The position numbers and the translations under genes are program-made. A model generated the notes under the pieces. The model had not been told where the DNA came from, ran no database searches, and was given only the letters and a program-made list of their open reading frames with translations. Shown in pieces: positions 27,684 to 34,987 of a stretch of 45,681 bases of DNA. Source of the DNA: Streptococcus suis 10581 (GTDB lineage Bacteria; Bacillota; Bacilli; Lactobacillales; Streptococcaceae); NCBI GenBank assembly GCA_000440235.1, contig ALKQ01000060.1, positions 1 to 45,681 of the forward strand, given 5' to 3'. How positions within the stretch are numbered: the stretch's first letter is position 1; each line of letters opens with the position of its first letter.

Positions 27684-28725
27684 TGACAAGATGATACTCC
27701 TCATTCGTTAATTCAAAACTTTCTTTCAAGCCATCACTCAGATGAACACCCTGCTCCTTATCGATGAAAACAGCTTCTACACCGTCAATCTGATTGATAA
27801 AGTCAAGACCTTTTTCCACACCTAGTAAGAAGAGAGTTGTGGATAAGGCATCTCCTTGGATAGATGTTTTGGAAAAGACTGTCACACCTGAGATATCGTT
27901 TTCCACAGGATATCCCGTTTTAGGATCCAGTATGTGGTGGTATTTGACACCATCGACTTCCAAAAAGCGCTCATAAATACCTGAGGTAACAACCGAATCA
28001 TGTGTCCCTGGCACAGAACCAACCGTTGATCCACGCACTTGGTCTGGGTCTTGAACACCAACATTCCAACCATTTTGTGTCGTTGGCGAATCCCCCATAA
28101 CCACTACATTCCCACCTAGATTGATGATAGCAGTCGTAATCCCTTTGCTGGCAAACAATTCTCTAACCTTATCTGCAATGTAACCTTTGGAAATGGCTCC
28201 TAATTCTAAGGTCATTCCTTCTTTGATAAAGACAGTCTTCTTCTCCTTATCTAAAGTAATGTCTTTATAATTGATAAATGGCAGGGCAGCTTTGATTTCT
28301 TCATCACTCGGCTTACGTGCATCCTCATCTCCAATTTTCCACAGATTGCTCACAGCTCCAATGGAAATGTCAAATAGCCCCTGACTTTCTTTACTCATGT
28401 CAATAGCTGTTTCAATCACTTCAAAGGTACGTTCATCCACCTTGACAGCTTCTTTTCCTGCTGCCTGATTGATACGGTAGACATCTGCCCCTTCCAAGTT
28501 TGTGGATAACAGACTCTCCATCTCCTTGATATAGGAGACAGCTTCATCCATCACTTCTTCCTGATTTTCATGATAAATACTCAACTGCACTACTGTGTGA
28601 AGTAAGCTTTCACTACGAGTCAACGGAGTTTTCACAACAGATAAACTTTCGTTTTGTTTACCACCACAGGCAACAAGCAAAACCATCAGTAGGCCCACGA
28701 ACAATAGACTTGCAATTTTTTTCAC
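27676..28725 (-). CDS. apbE: FAD:protein FMN transferase (ApbE lipoprotein)
   Basis: A 349-aa lipoprotein flavin transferase that links FMN covalently to Ser/Thr of target proteins on the outer face of the membrane. The signal peptide ends in the lipobox LLVAC (Cys about residue 22). Family motifs include LGAISKGYIADKVRE, INLGGNVVVMG, HHILDPKTGYPVEND and the GDALSTTLFLLG metal/flavin site. I chose a GTG start at 28723-28725 with GGAAGG eight bases before it; the frame extends upstream only into the lipoprotein gene. The likely substrate is the neighbouring FMN-binding lipoprotein, as for FmnB and PplA in Listeria. Confidence 0.92.
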   Translation of the reverse strand: MKKIASLLFVGLLMVLLVACGGKQNESLSVVKTPLTRSESLLHTVVQLSIYHENQEEVMDEAVSYIKEMESLLSTNLEGADVYRINQAAGKEAVKVDERTFEVIETAIDMSKESQGLFDISIGAVSNLWKIGDEDARKPSDEEIKAALPFINYKDITLDKEKKTVFIKEGMTLELGAISKGYIADKVRELFASKGITTAIINLGGNVVVMGDSPTTQNGWNVGVQDPDQVRGSTVGSVPGTHDSVVTSGIYERFLEVDGVKYHHILDPKTGYPVENDISGVTVFSKTSIQGDALSTTLFLLGVEKGLDFINQIDGVEAVFIDKEQGVHLSDGLKESFELTNEEYHLVNE

Positions 28726-28751
28726 TGATTTTACCTTCCCTAAAAAATAAG

Positions 28752-28786
28752 AAGACACAGTAGCCAAACAAGTGCGACTGTGTCTT
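28752..28786 (-). terminator. Terminator or attenuator between the FMN-lipoprotein and apbE
   Basis: A 10-bp stem (AAGACACAGT with ACTGTGTCTT) followed on the minus strand by a T-rich tract. It lies 15 bases after the lipoprotein gene stop, so it may reduce apbE and dmkA expression relative to the lipoprotein. The stem is the same as at 26691-26720. Confidence 0.7.
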
Positions 28787-28801
28787 TTTGAACTGACTAA
28801 A

Positions 28802-29281
28802 TTAGTCAAGTTTTACAGTTTCTGTTTTTCCTTCAGCAGCTGCTGCAAGAAGGGCTTCTGTACTCTTCTTGAAGTCTTCAGAAGTCTGTGTTGCACCTGA
28901 GACAACTTCAACAGCTGAAAGGTCTTGTTCTTTCACTAAAGCTGCATTAAGTTGTTCGATTGCTTCACCAGCAGAAACTCCAGCTTTATCTTTCATGTTT
29001 TTGTTGTACTCTTCATTTGCTGATTTAAGACTTCCATCTTCAGCTTCGTAGTCAAATTTTGACTCACTGATTTTTCCATCTTTAACAGTCAATGTGTGAA
29101 CAATTTTGTAGCCATAATCGTCTTTGCCTGACTCAGCTTTGTAAGTACCATCTTTCAATACTACTGTTTCTGTAGTTGAAGATGAAGTTGAAGTAGATTC
29201 TTGTTTAGAACCGCAAGCAGCAAGTGCAAATACCGCACCAAGAACTACCAAACTTTTCAACACAACTTTAGTTGTTTTCAT
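28802..29281 (-). CDS. pplA: FMN-binding lipoprotein, PplA-like
   Basis: A 159-aa lipoprotein with lipobox LAAC (Cys23), a short Ser/Thr-rich linker (residues 27-40) and one FMN-binding domain. The domain shows KDGTYKAESGKDDYGYKI, HTLTVKDGKISESKFDY and the flavinylation site region VSGATQTSEDF, where FMN would be linked to the Thr of SGAT. The position three before the Ser is Glu rather than the usual Asp. Listeria PplA has two such domains, so this is a one-site version. It would carry electrons at the cell surface and has its own promoter and strong AAGGAG ribosome site, consistent with high expression. Confidence 0.88.
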   Translation of the reverse strand: MKTTKVVLKSLVVLGAVFALAACGSKQESTSTSSSTTETVVLKDGTYKAESGKDDYGYKIVHTLTVKDGKISESKFDYEAEDGSLKSANEEYNKNMKDKAGVSAGEAIEQLNAALVKEQDLSAVEVVSGATQTSEDFKKSTEALLAAAAEGKTETVKLD

Positions 29282-29322
29282 AACAATACTCCTTTTGTAA
29301 AGTAAATAGTTTTATATTTATA

Positions 29323-29351
29323 ATGATATACCTAATAAACTAAATTGTCTA
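29323..29351 (-). promoter_or_regulatory. Promoter of the FMN-binding lipoprotein gene
   Basis: On the minus strand TAGACA and TATCAT with a 17-base spacer, about 45 bases before the start codon. Confidence 0.6.
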
Positions 29352-29359
29352 GTATTTTT

Positions 29360-30349
29360 TTAAAAATAATGACTAAAAACTATTGCCACCAAATTTTGCA
29401 TAGATGCAGTCGATAACTGTGGTATTCTATCTACAAAATTCATCATTTTTTCCAAATAGCTAACAATCAGTTTCTCTGTTTTGGCAATAGCATGCGTTGC
29501 AAAAATCCTATCTGTAAGGATTTCCAACCCTTCTGCCGTAGGGGATTGAATATAAGCCCGCAATTGTTGCTGGATAGACTTGTCTTCTCGCATGGCAAAA
29601 AGTAGCGGTGCAGTATAGATACCGTTTTGAATATCTTGCAATCTAGGTTTTCCTGATTCTGCCACATCCAGCTGGTAGTCAATTAAGTCATCTCGTAGCT
29701 GAAAGGCCATGCCAAGTGCTTGCCCAGACCGAAAAGCCATGCTACTGTCTTTCCTAGATTGGCCTGGTACAAAGCTCCCCAACTGACAGGCAAGTCCAAA
29801 TAGAAAAGCTGTTTTCCCTTGAATTTGCTTGAGATAGGCTTTCATAGTCATATTGGCATCAAATTGATTAAGTAGCTGAGATAATTCCCCTCGAAGGATG
29901 GTTTCCATGAGCTTATCATTGCCCAAATCCAAATCATCACGTGCCACTTCTAGCAAACGAAGCCCTTTTCCAAGCAAGCGACCTGAGTAGGCCAGAAGAT
30001 AATCACCCGTGTAGATAGCGATTCGATTCGAAAATTGTTGATGAGCCGACGTGACTCCCCGCCGTTTATCCGCGCCATCAATCACATCGTCATGAATCAG
30101 AGTCGCCAGATGCAGGACTTCTAAATGGGCAGCAAAATATAGCTTTGAACGGCTAATCTTTCCTTCCGTCATTTGTGCAAAGAGCAGACAGAGGCCAGCA
30201 CGCAGGTATTTCCCTGGCGCCTCTACATATTCAACAATCTTCGATGTAACTGCTGGATGCAGGACCATCATCTCAGATAAGATGATGGATTTTACCTCTT
30301 CAAGTCCCCTCTTAATCTCAGGATAGGTATTCCAAATTTGATGTACCAC
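29360..30349 (-). CDS. dmkB: Polyprenyl diphosphate synthase, DmkB/HepT-like
   Basis: A 329-aa trans-isoprenyl diphosphate synthase that would build the side chain for demethylmenaquinone. The first Asp-rich motif is LIHDDVIDGADKRRG near residue 88 and the second is QLRDDLIDYQ near residue 220. Other conserved parts are GKYLRAGLCLL and the K-T in IQGKTAFLFG. The start is a GTG at 30347-30349; its ribosome site (AAGGA) lies rather far upstream and no closer start exists before the conserved core. It follows the NADH dehydrogenase gene after 18 bases and is probably co-transcribed with it. Confidence 0.87.
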   Translation of the reverse strand: MVHQIWNTYPEIKRGLEEVKSIILSEMMVLHPAVTSKIVEYVEAPGKYLRAGLCLLFAQMTEGKISRSKLYFAAHLEVLHLATLIHDDVIDGADKRRGVTSAHQQFSNRIAIYTGDYLLAYSGRLLGKGLRLLEVARDDLDLGNDKLMETILRGELSQLLNQFDANMTMKAYLKQIQGKTAFLFGLACQLGSFVPGQSRKDSSMAFRSGQALGMAFQLRDDLIDYQLDVAESGKPRLQDIQNGIYTAPLLFAMREDKSIQQQLRAYIQSPTAEGLEILTDRIFATHAIAKTEKLIVSYLEKMMNFVDRIPQLSTASMQNLVAIVFSHYF

Positions 30350-30367
30350 TAACTTTCTATATTTCCT

Positions 30368-32260
30368 TTATTTTTTATCCTTGATACGGTAAATATGCTT
30401 GGGCTTTCCATAAATCTTCTTGTCTAGGAAACGACCCAACCACGGCATAATCCAGTAGTCTAGACCGAAGGCTCTACCCGCACCATTCATAAGAGAAATA
30501 GCTGCTGGGATGAACCAAATATTTACCCAGTAGAACATGCCTGACAGGCTGAACATAACTACCAAAGCAACCGTTGCAGCAGATACAATCCATACAAAGG
30601 CACCAGCAATCAAAGCCAGACCGATACCGATTTCTGCTACTGTCATAAATTTTTGCATAAAGAGTGCTACTTCTTGGTTTGGCATCATAAATTCCATGAT
30701 AGTAGCAAACCAATCAGGCATTTTATCCAAAACAGCCATCGGTGCTTCACCATAGGCATAGCTCAAACCAAAAATTGGTTCAGCTGCTTCTGCTGCAGCA
30801 GTTGCCGCTTGTGAGGCACTTGAAACCGCCTCAGCAGCAGATGCACCAGATACTGGATCAGCTAACCAAGGGAATGGGAAAACAACTTGATCCCCAAACC
30901 ATGATGTTGTTCCAAATAGACCAAAGGCTTTCTTGATACCTTCGTAGAGCCATACCGAACCATAAAGGACACGCATTGGCACAGACCAGAGAAGATTTCC
31001 TTTTCCTGAAGTATGACCGCCAAAAATGTTTCGCTTATTCTGAATGTCAAAGAATTCATGACGAACATAAGAACCCATGTAGAAGAAACTACGGATGGTA
31101 AAGAAGTAGAGTAGGTTTACCATGTGTTTGACAGCCATTGCCATAAAGCCTGACATGTGGTATTTGTCCATCAAGAAGGCTACACCGTAGCGTGCTCCAA
31201 TAGATACCATAAACCCATCATATTTACCTTTGTAGCTATGTTTTTCGCCACCCTTGATTGCTGCAATAATATTACTTGCCGCAGTATGGCCTGTCTGTTC
31301 AGCTGCTTGTACAATCTGTGGAGTTGGTTTTCCTTCTGATTCTTCAAAGTAAACCAAGTCGCCAGCTACATAGACATTTTCCTTGCCTTTCGCTTCCATG
31401 AACTCATTGGCTACCAAACGACCTGCACGTGCTTTTTCAATACCAAATTCACTTGCGTCTGTATTGGCTTGAACACCAGCTGTCCAAATAGAGGTATAGG
31501 TAGGAATTTGACGACCTGATGAAAGTGTCAAGCTATCTTCTTGTACACTTGCTACACCATCGCCAAGAACCAATTCAACACCTTTTTTCTCAAGGTATTT
31601 GCGAGCCTTGACTTGCTCTTTTTCAGTAACCATAGCCAAGATATTTGGCGTTGCCTCAACAACCTTAAGTGAGAATTCTTTTGGATCCAACTTGAACTCA
31701 CGCGCCAAGATTGGTACCCAGTCAATCAACTCACCAATCATCTCAATACCTGTGAAGCCAGCACCGATAACGGTAAAGGTTAAAAGAGCGCGACGTTTGG
31801 CTTCATCATGCTCACGCATGGCACGATAGCAAGCATCAATCATGTGGTCATGCAAACGTTCTGCTGCTTCGATAGACCAAAGTGTAAAACCGTGTTCTTT
31901 AACACCTTTCACACCAAAGTCATTAGCTTCACCACCCATTGCAAGGAGCAGGTAATCAAAATCCAGAGTTTGGTGTTCCGCAACTACTTGTTTCTTATCA
32001 TAGTCAATCTCAACAACCTTGTCTGTTACCAATTGAACCTTAGGATATTTTTTGAAGATACGTTGAAGGTCATACTTGATTGCATTGGCTTCTACACGCC
32101 CAGCCGCAACTTCATGCAACTCTGTCATATAGGTATGGAAAGAGTTCTTATCAATCAAGGTAACTGTTACATCTTGATCCTTTTTAAAGGTTTTTCCTAG
32201 CAATCGAGCTGCTGCAATCCCCGCATAACCAGCACCGACAATCACAATATTTTTCGTCAC
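30368..32260 (-). CDS. ndh2: Type II NADH dehydrogenase with C-terminal membrane domain, Ndh2-like
   Basis: A 630-aa flavoprotein. The FAD motif is VIVGAGYAGIAAARLL at the N-terminus, the NADH motif VIGAGFTGIEMIGEL near 165, and the second FAD contact VYVAGDLVYFEE near 300. Ordinary NDH-2 ends at about 400 aa; here a DoxX-like domain of about four membrane helices is added, interrupted by an Ala/Ser-rich stretch (about 468-490). Listeria Ndh2 of the EET locus has the same extended form. It would oxidise NADH and reduce demethylmenaquinone. The start is a GTG at 32258-32260 after a strong AAGGAGG site. It diverges from the EetB-like gene. Confidence 0.9.
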   Translation of the reverse strand: MTKNIVIVGAGYAGIAAARLLGKTFKKDQDVTVTLIDKNSFHTYMTELHEVAAGRVEANAIKYDLQRIFKKYPKVQLVTDKVVEIDYDKKQVVAEHQTLDFDYLLLAMGGEANDFGVKGVKEHGFTLWSIEAAERLHDHMIDACYRAMREHDEAKRRALLTFTVIGAGFTGIEMIGELIDWVPILAREFKLDPKEFSLKVVEATPNILAMVTEKEQVKARKYLEKKGVELVLGDGVASVQEDSLTLSSGRQIPTYTSIWTAGVQANTDASEFGIEKARAGRLVANEFMEAKGKENVYVAGDLVYFEESEGKPTPQIVQAAEQTGHTAASNIIAAIKGGEKHSYKGKYDGFMVSIGARYGVAFLMDKYHMSGFMAMAVKHMVNLLYFFTIRSFFYMGSYVRHEFFDIQNKRNIFGGHTSGKGNLLWSVPMRVLYGSVWLYEGIKKAFGLFGTTSWFGDQVVFPFPWLADPVSGASAAEAVSSASQAATAAAEAAEPIFGLSYAYGEAPMAVLDKMPDWFATIMEFMMPNQEVALFMQKFMTVAEIGIGLALIAGAFVWIVSAATVALVVMFSLSGMFYWVNIWFIPAAISLMNGAGRAFGLDYWIMPWLGRFLDKKIYGKPKHIYRIKDKK

Positions 32261-32303
32261 AATGTTTCCTCCTTGTGAAAATCAAAACAAATTACATGTT
32301 TCC

Positions 32304-32332
32304 ATTATATCGTATTCCAAGATAGTTGACAA
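32304..32332 (-). promoter_or_regulatory. Promoter of ndh2-dmkB
   Basis: On the minus strand TTGTCA and TATAAT with a 17-base spacer, about 45 bases before the ndh2 GTG. Confidence 0.8.
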
Positions 32333-32369
32333 GCGAATTTCAATAATTAGTAATATACACAAACAAAAC

Positions 32370-32398
32370 TTGCCATAGTGAACAAAAACAAGTATGAT
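32370..32398 (+). promoter_or_regulatory. Promoter of the EetB-like gene
   Basis: TTGCCA and TATGAT with a 17-base spacer, about 45 bases before the ATG at 32443. It is back to back with the ndh2 promoter; 37 bases separate their -35 boxes, so a shared regulator could act on both. Confidence 0.75.
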
Positions 32399-32442
32399 AG
32401 TAAAATAGATAATCGACTAGAAAGAGTTTTTTCTCTACACCC

Positions 32443-32982
32443 ATGAATTCTAAACGTCAAACACTTAACTTTATTACGATGCTGGCAGCTCAGGCAGTTG
32501 TCATTTCTTTGATTGAACGACTCATCACCCCCCCATTTGCTTTTGCTCCAGGTGCCAAGCTAGGACTGGGAAATTTGATTAGCCTGATTGCTATTTTTAC
32601 CCTCCCTACAAAGGATAGCCTAAAGGTTGTCGCACTACGCTTGCTCATCTCAACCTTTCTGGGAGGCACCTTTTCCACATTCCTCTATGGCTTTGCCGGA
32701 ACTACTTTGAGTTATGTAGGAATGCTCTCTGCCAAGCAGCTCGGTCCAAACCGTGTCAGTCCTATTGGAATTTCTATTCTGGGCGGGATGTTGCACAATC
32801 TTGGTCAGCTTCTTGTTTTTGCTACCATCGCCCGTTCTTTCTATGTACTGAACTACCTACCAATCCTCGCTTTTACAGGAATTTTATCAGGCTTATTGGT
32901 CGGACTGGCTGCTACCTACCTTCTCCAAAAGGTCGGACCTTTACGTCACTATCATCAACAAGTCTTAGCAGAATGGAAATAA
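32443..32982 (+). CDS. eetB: Gx transporter / heptaprenyl diphosphate synthase component I family, EetB-like
   Basis: A 179-aa integral membrane protein with five to six helices. The family pattern is visible in PFAFAPGAKLGLGNLISL, LRLLISTFLGGTFSTFLYG and GGMLHNLGQLLVF. Annotation names for the family are misleading: it is a membrane protein, not a soluble prenyl synthase subunit. In Listeria, EetB is of this type and is needed for extracellular electron transfer. No clear Shine-Dalgarno sequence precedes the ATG. The stop codon is followed directly by the remnant of repeat copy B and then the IS110 element, so its original terminator may have been displaced. Confidence 0.82.
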   Translation: MNSKRQTLNFITMLAAQAVVISLIERLITPPFAFAPGAKLGLGNLISLIAIFTLPTKDSLKVVALRLLISTFLGGTFSTFLYGFAGTTLSYVGMLSAKQLGPNRVSPIGISILGGMLHNLGQLLVFATIARSFYVLNYLPILAFTGILSGLLVGLAATYLLQKVGPLRHYHQQVLAEWK

Positions 32983-32997
32983 AGGGAGTGGGAAAGA
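32983..32997 (-). repeat. Severed end of repeat copy B
   Basis: These 15 bases (AGGGAGTGGGAAAGA) match the terminal bases of copy A read in reverse. The rest of the copy continues at 34475 after the IS110 element. Confidence 0.7.
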
Positions 32998-33233
32998 CAT
33001 CCATGATGGCTCCGCCCTCACCCACAGAATAATGAAAACGAACATAAAGCCCTCACTAGGTGTATAATCTTAGTGAGGGCTTTGTGGTTGACGAGTTAAT
33101 GATGTTAGTCATCGAGGGAAAAACTGATCCACTCTACTGACGAGCACCCCAAAATATGCGATAGGCATGAGTATAAAAATACGACTAAAATTCGGTAGAT
33201 AAGCTCTCTAATTTTTAGAAGGAGGGAATTATC
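32998..33233 (+). ncRNA. Probable bridge-RNA region of the IS110 element
   Basis: IS110 elements encode a structured guide RNA in the long non-coding end. Here the leader holds a perfect 13-bp hairpin (33046-33058 with 33071-33083, loop with TATAAT) and then a loop closed by GTGG (33084-33087) and CCAC (33129-33132). Short matches to the insertion site lie in this loop (CGAGTT at 33092-33097, GGGAAA at 33116-33121). The RNA's ends and guide pairings are not provable from one copy. Confidence 0.5.
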
Positions 33234-34406
33234 ATGGATGTTCTCTATCAATCTTGTGCAGGTATTGATGTCCATCAAGCCAATATTGTCGTCTGTATCC
33301 TACATGGACCGCTCACCTCAACTCGTCCAAAGCGTGAGATGGCTACATTTGATACAACGACTAAAGGCCTACGTGCTTGCCACGATTTTCTCAGTCAATT
33401 TCATGTGGAAGCTGTTGGTATGGAAAGCACAGGTGTTTATTGGCGACCTGTCTGGCATGCTCTATGTGATGACTTCAAGTTGATACTGGCTCAACCAGCC
33501 CATATGAAGGCTATTCCAGGTCAGAAAACCGACAAGAAGGACGCTCACTGGATTGCCAAATTAACACGGATTGGTCTGCTTCCTCGGAGTTTCGTTCCCG
33601 ATGAAACCATTCAAGAATTGAGGGAGTTGACCAGACAACGAAAACATTATGTGGAAAGTCGCAATCGCGAAACCAATCGTATCCATAAAATTCTTCAGTC
33701 AGGTGGTATCAAGCTAACAACCTATATCGAAGATATAATGGGGCTATCTGGTCGCAATCTCCTTCAACTACTGATTGATGAGACGCCTATCACACCTCGC
33801 ATTGTCCATCAATCAGTTTACACCAGCCTGAAGAAGAAAGTGCCTCAGCTTCTGGAAGCCTTGGATGGCTATTTCTCTGACCATCATCGCTTCATGTTAA
33901 AGCAGTCCTTGGAGATTTATGATTTTTATCAGAAGCAGATTGAGTTGTTGGAAGAGCGAATCAATGGCTATCTATCACAATATGAGAAACAAGTAGAAAT
34001 ATTGGATTCCATCCCAGGCATTGATGTCATTACAGCTTCTGTTATCATTTCTGAGGTTGGTGTTGATATGAGCCAATTTCCCACTGCTGGACATTTAGCT
34101 TCTTGGGCAGGACTTTGTCCAGGTAATAATGAGAGTGCTGGTAAGAAACGAAGTACCAAGATTCGACATGGTAATTCTTATTTGAAGAAATGTTTATGCC
34201 AGGCCGCTTTCGCTGTCAAAAAACAAAAAGGAAGTCCCTTAGCAGACCGATTTTATCAGATTCAAAGTCGGCGTGGTTCACAAAAAGCAACAATCGCCCT
34301 CGCACATCAATTATTAAAAATAACTTATACCCTTTTAAAAGAGCAGATAACGTATCCTGAATTTTTAGCACAGAAAAAGACTACTAGGGACGAGCTAGTA
34401 GCCTAA
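33234..34406 (+). CDS. IS110-family DEDD transposase
   Basis: A 390-aa recombinase with an N-terminal RuvC-like DEDD domain and a C-terminal Tnp domain with catalytic Ser. The acidic residues lie in CAGIDVHQANIVVCIL, GMESTGVYWRPVW and QKTDKKDAHWIAKL. A coiled-coil middle region precedes the helix-hairpin motif ILDSIPGIDVITASVIISE. The C-terminal signature is SWAGLCPGNNESAGKKRST followed by IRHGNSYLKK. The frame is intact, with AAGGAGGG upstream of the ATG, so the element could be active. Such proteins act with the element-encoded guide RNA. Confidence 0.96.
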   Translation: MDVLYQSCAGIDVHQANIVVCILHGPLTSTRPKREMATFDTTTKGLRACHDFLSQFHVEAVGMESTGVYWRPVWHALCDDFKLILAQPAHMKAIPGQKTDKKDAHWIAKLTRIGLLPRSFVPDETIQELRELTRQRKHYVESRNRETNRIHKILQSGGIKLTTYIEDIMGLSGRNLLQLLIDETPITPRIVHQSVYTSLKKKVPQLLEALDGYFSDHHRFMLKQSLEIYDFYQKQIELLEERINGYLSQYEKQVEILDSIPGIDVITASVIISEVGVDMSQFPTAGHLASWAGLCPGNNESAGKKRSTKIRHGNSYLKKCLCQAAFAVKKQKGSPLADRFYQIQSRRGSQKATIALAHQLLKITYTLLKEQITYPEFLAQKKTTRDELVA

Positions 34407-34474
34407 CATAAAAATTTTTTCGCTTTGATTATATCATAGGGAGGGAGTTTTTGCATTCTTTTGAGTTTTCGTAT

Positions 34475-34757
34475 AAGAACTCGACTAGTCAAAAAAGAGT
34501 TCGTCAACAAGTCCTTATTTCCAATTGTTGAGCTGAAACAGTCTATCCCCAGACTGTTTCACTCCCACCCCCGCACAGCTCAAACTGTCTGGGGGACAGT
34601 TTGAGGTTGGAAATGAAGCGAACTCTGTTCGCATCAGTCGTAATGGTCAGATTTGGAGTGTAAAACACGAACAAATCTGCCAATCAACCACTGCGCTGAG
34701 ATGTTGACACGAACTCTGAGAAGTGGTCCTGGGCTTGTTGCCCAGCCTCTTCTTTTT
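34475..34757 (-). repeat. Interspersed structured repeat, copy B, main part
   Basis: Inverted relative to copy A (23673-23960) and about 85-90% alike by eye. With the 15 bases at 32983-32997 the copy totals about 298 bp. The same hairpins are present, but one has changed in both arms: CTCAAACTGTC with GACAGTTTGAG here, against CTCAAAAGGTTC with GAACCTTTTGAG in copy A. The rest of the gap up to 34987 holds only AT-rich leader sequence and a -10 element. Confidence 0.8.
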
Positions 34758-34941
34758 ATGGTCCGCACCACTTTTTCATTGCCCATAATAATTTCCCCAT
34801 AATCCTGGTGTCACAAGTAAAATGAGCCACCTCATATAAACACCACTTATAAAATCCATGGTAATAAAAAATAATGAAGCTTTCAAGAAGAGAAAAAATC
34901 AGATTCTTTGCGTGTTTTAGTCGTACATTTTCTTTCTTTTG

Positions 34942-34950
34942 TGCTACAAT
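34942..34950 (+). promoter_or_regulatory. Extended -10 promoter of ktrB-ktrA
   Basis: TGC followed by TACAAT, 37 bases before the ktrB ATG. The -35 region is weak. I see no recognisable cyclic-di-AMP riboswitch in the 230 bases between the repeat and ktrB. Confidence 0.5.
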
Positions 34951-34987
34951 ATCTTCATCTTTTATTTTTTTGAGAAAAGGTAGAATT

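Larger units (their letters stand above)
32998..34474 (+). mobile_element. IS110-family insertion sequence in an interspersed repeat
   Basis: About 1.48 kb with one DEDD transposase gene, a 236-bp non-coding left part and a 68-bp right part. The borders were placed by comparing the split repeat copy B with intact copy A: AAGA occurs at both junctions, so the exact cut is uncertain by about four bases. There are no clear terminal inverted repeats, as expected for the family. Copies elsewhere in the genome would define the ends. Confidence 0.8.

Noticed and set aside
33046..33083. Hairpin as terminator of the EetB-like gene
   Set aside because: It lacks a T run and lies inside the deduced IS110 element, so it more likely belongs to the element's RNA.
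23673..34757. The 11-kb segment between repeats A and B as a composite transposon
   Set aside because: The flanking repeats encode no transposase and occur as ordinary interspersed repeats; the IS110 element is only at one side.
34874..34987. Longer N-terminus for KtrB
   Set aside because: The added 38 residues cover the promoter and ribosome site, and the shorter protein has the normal family length.
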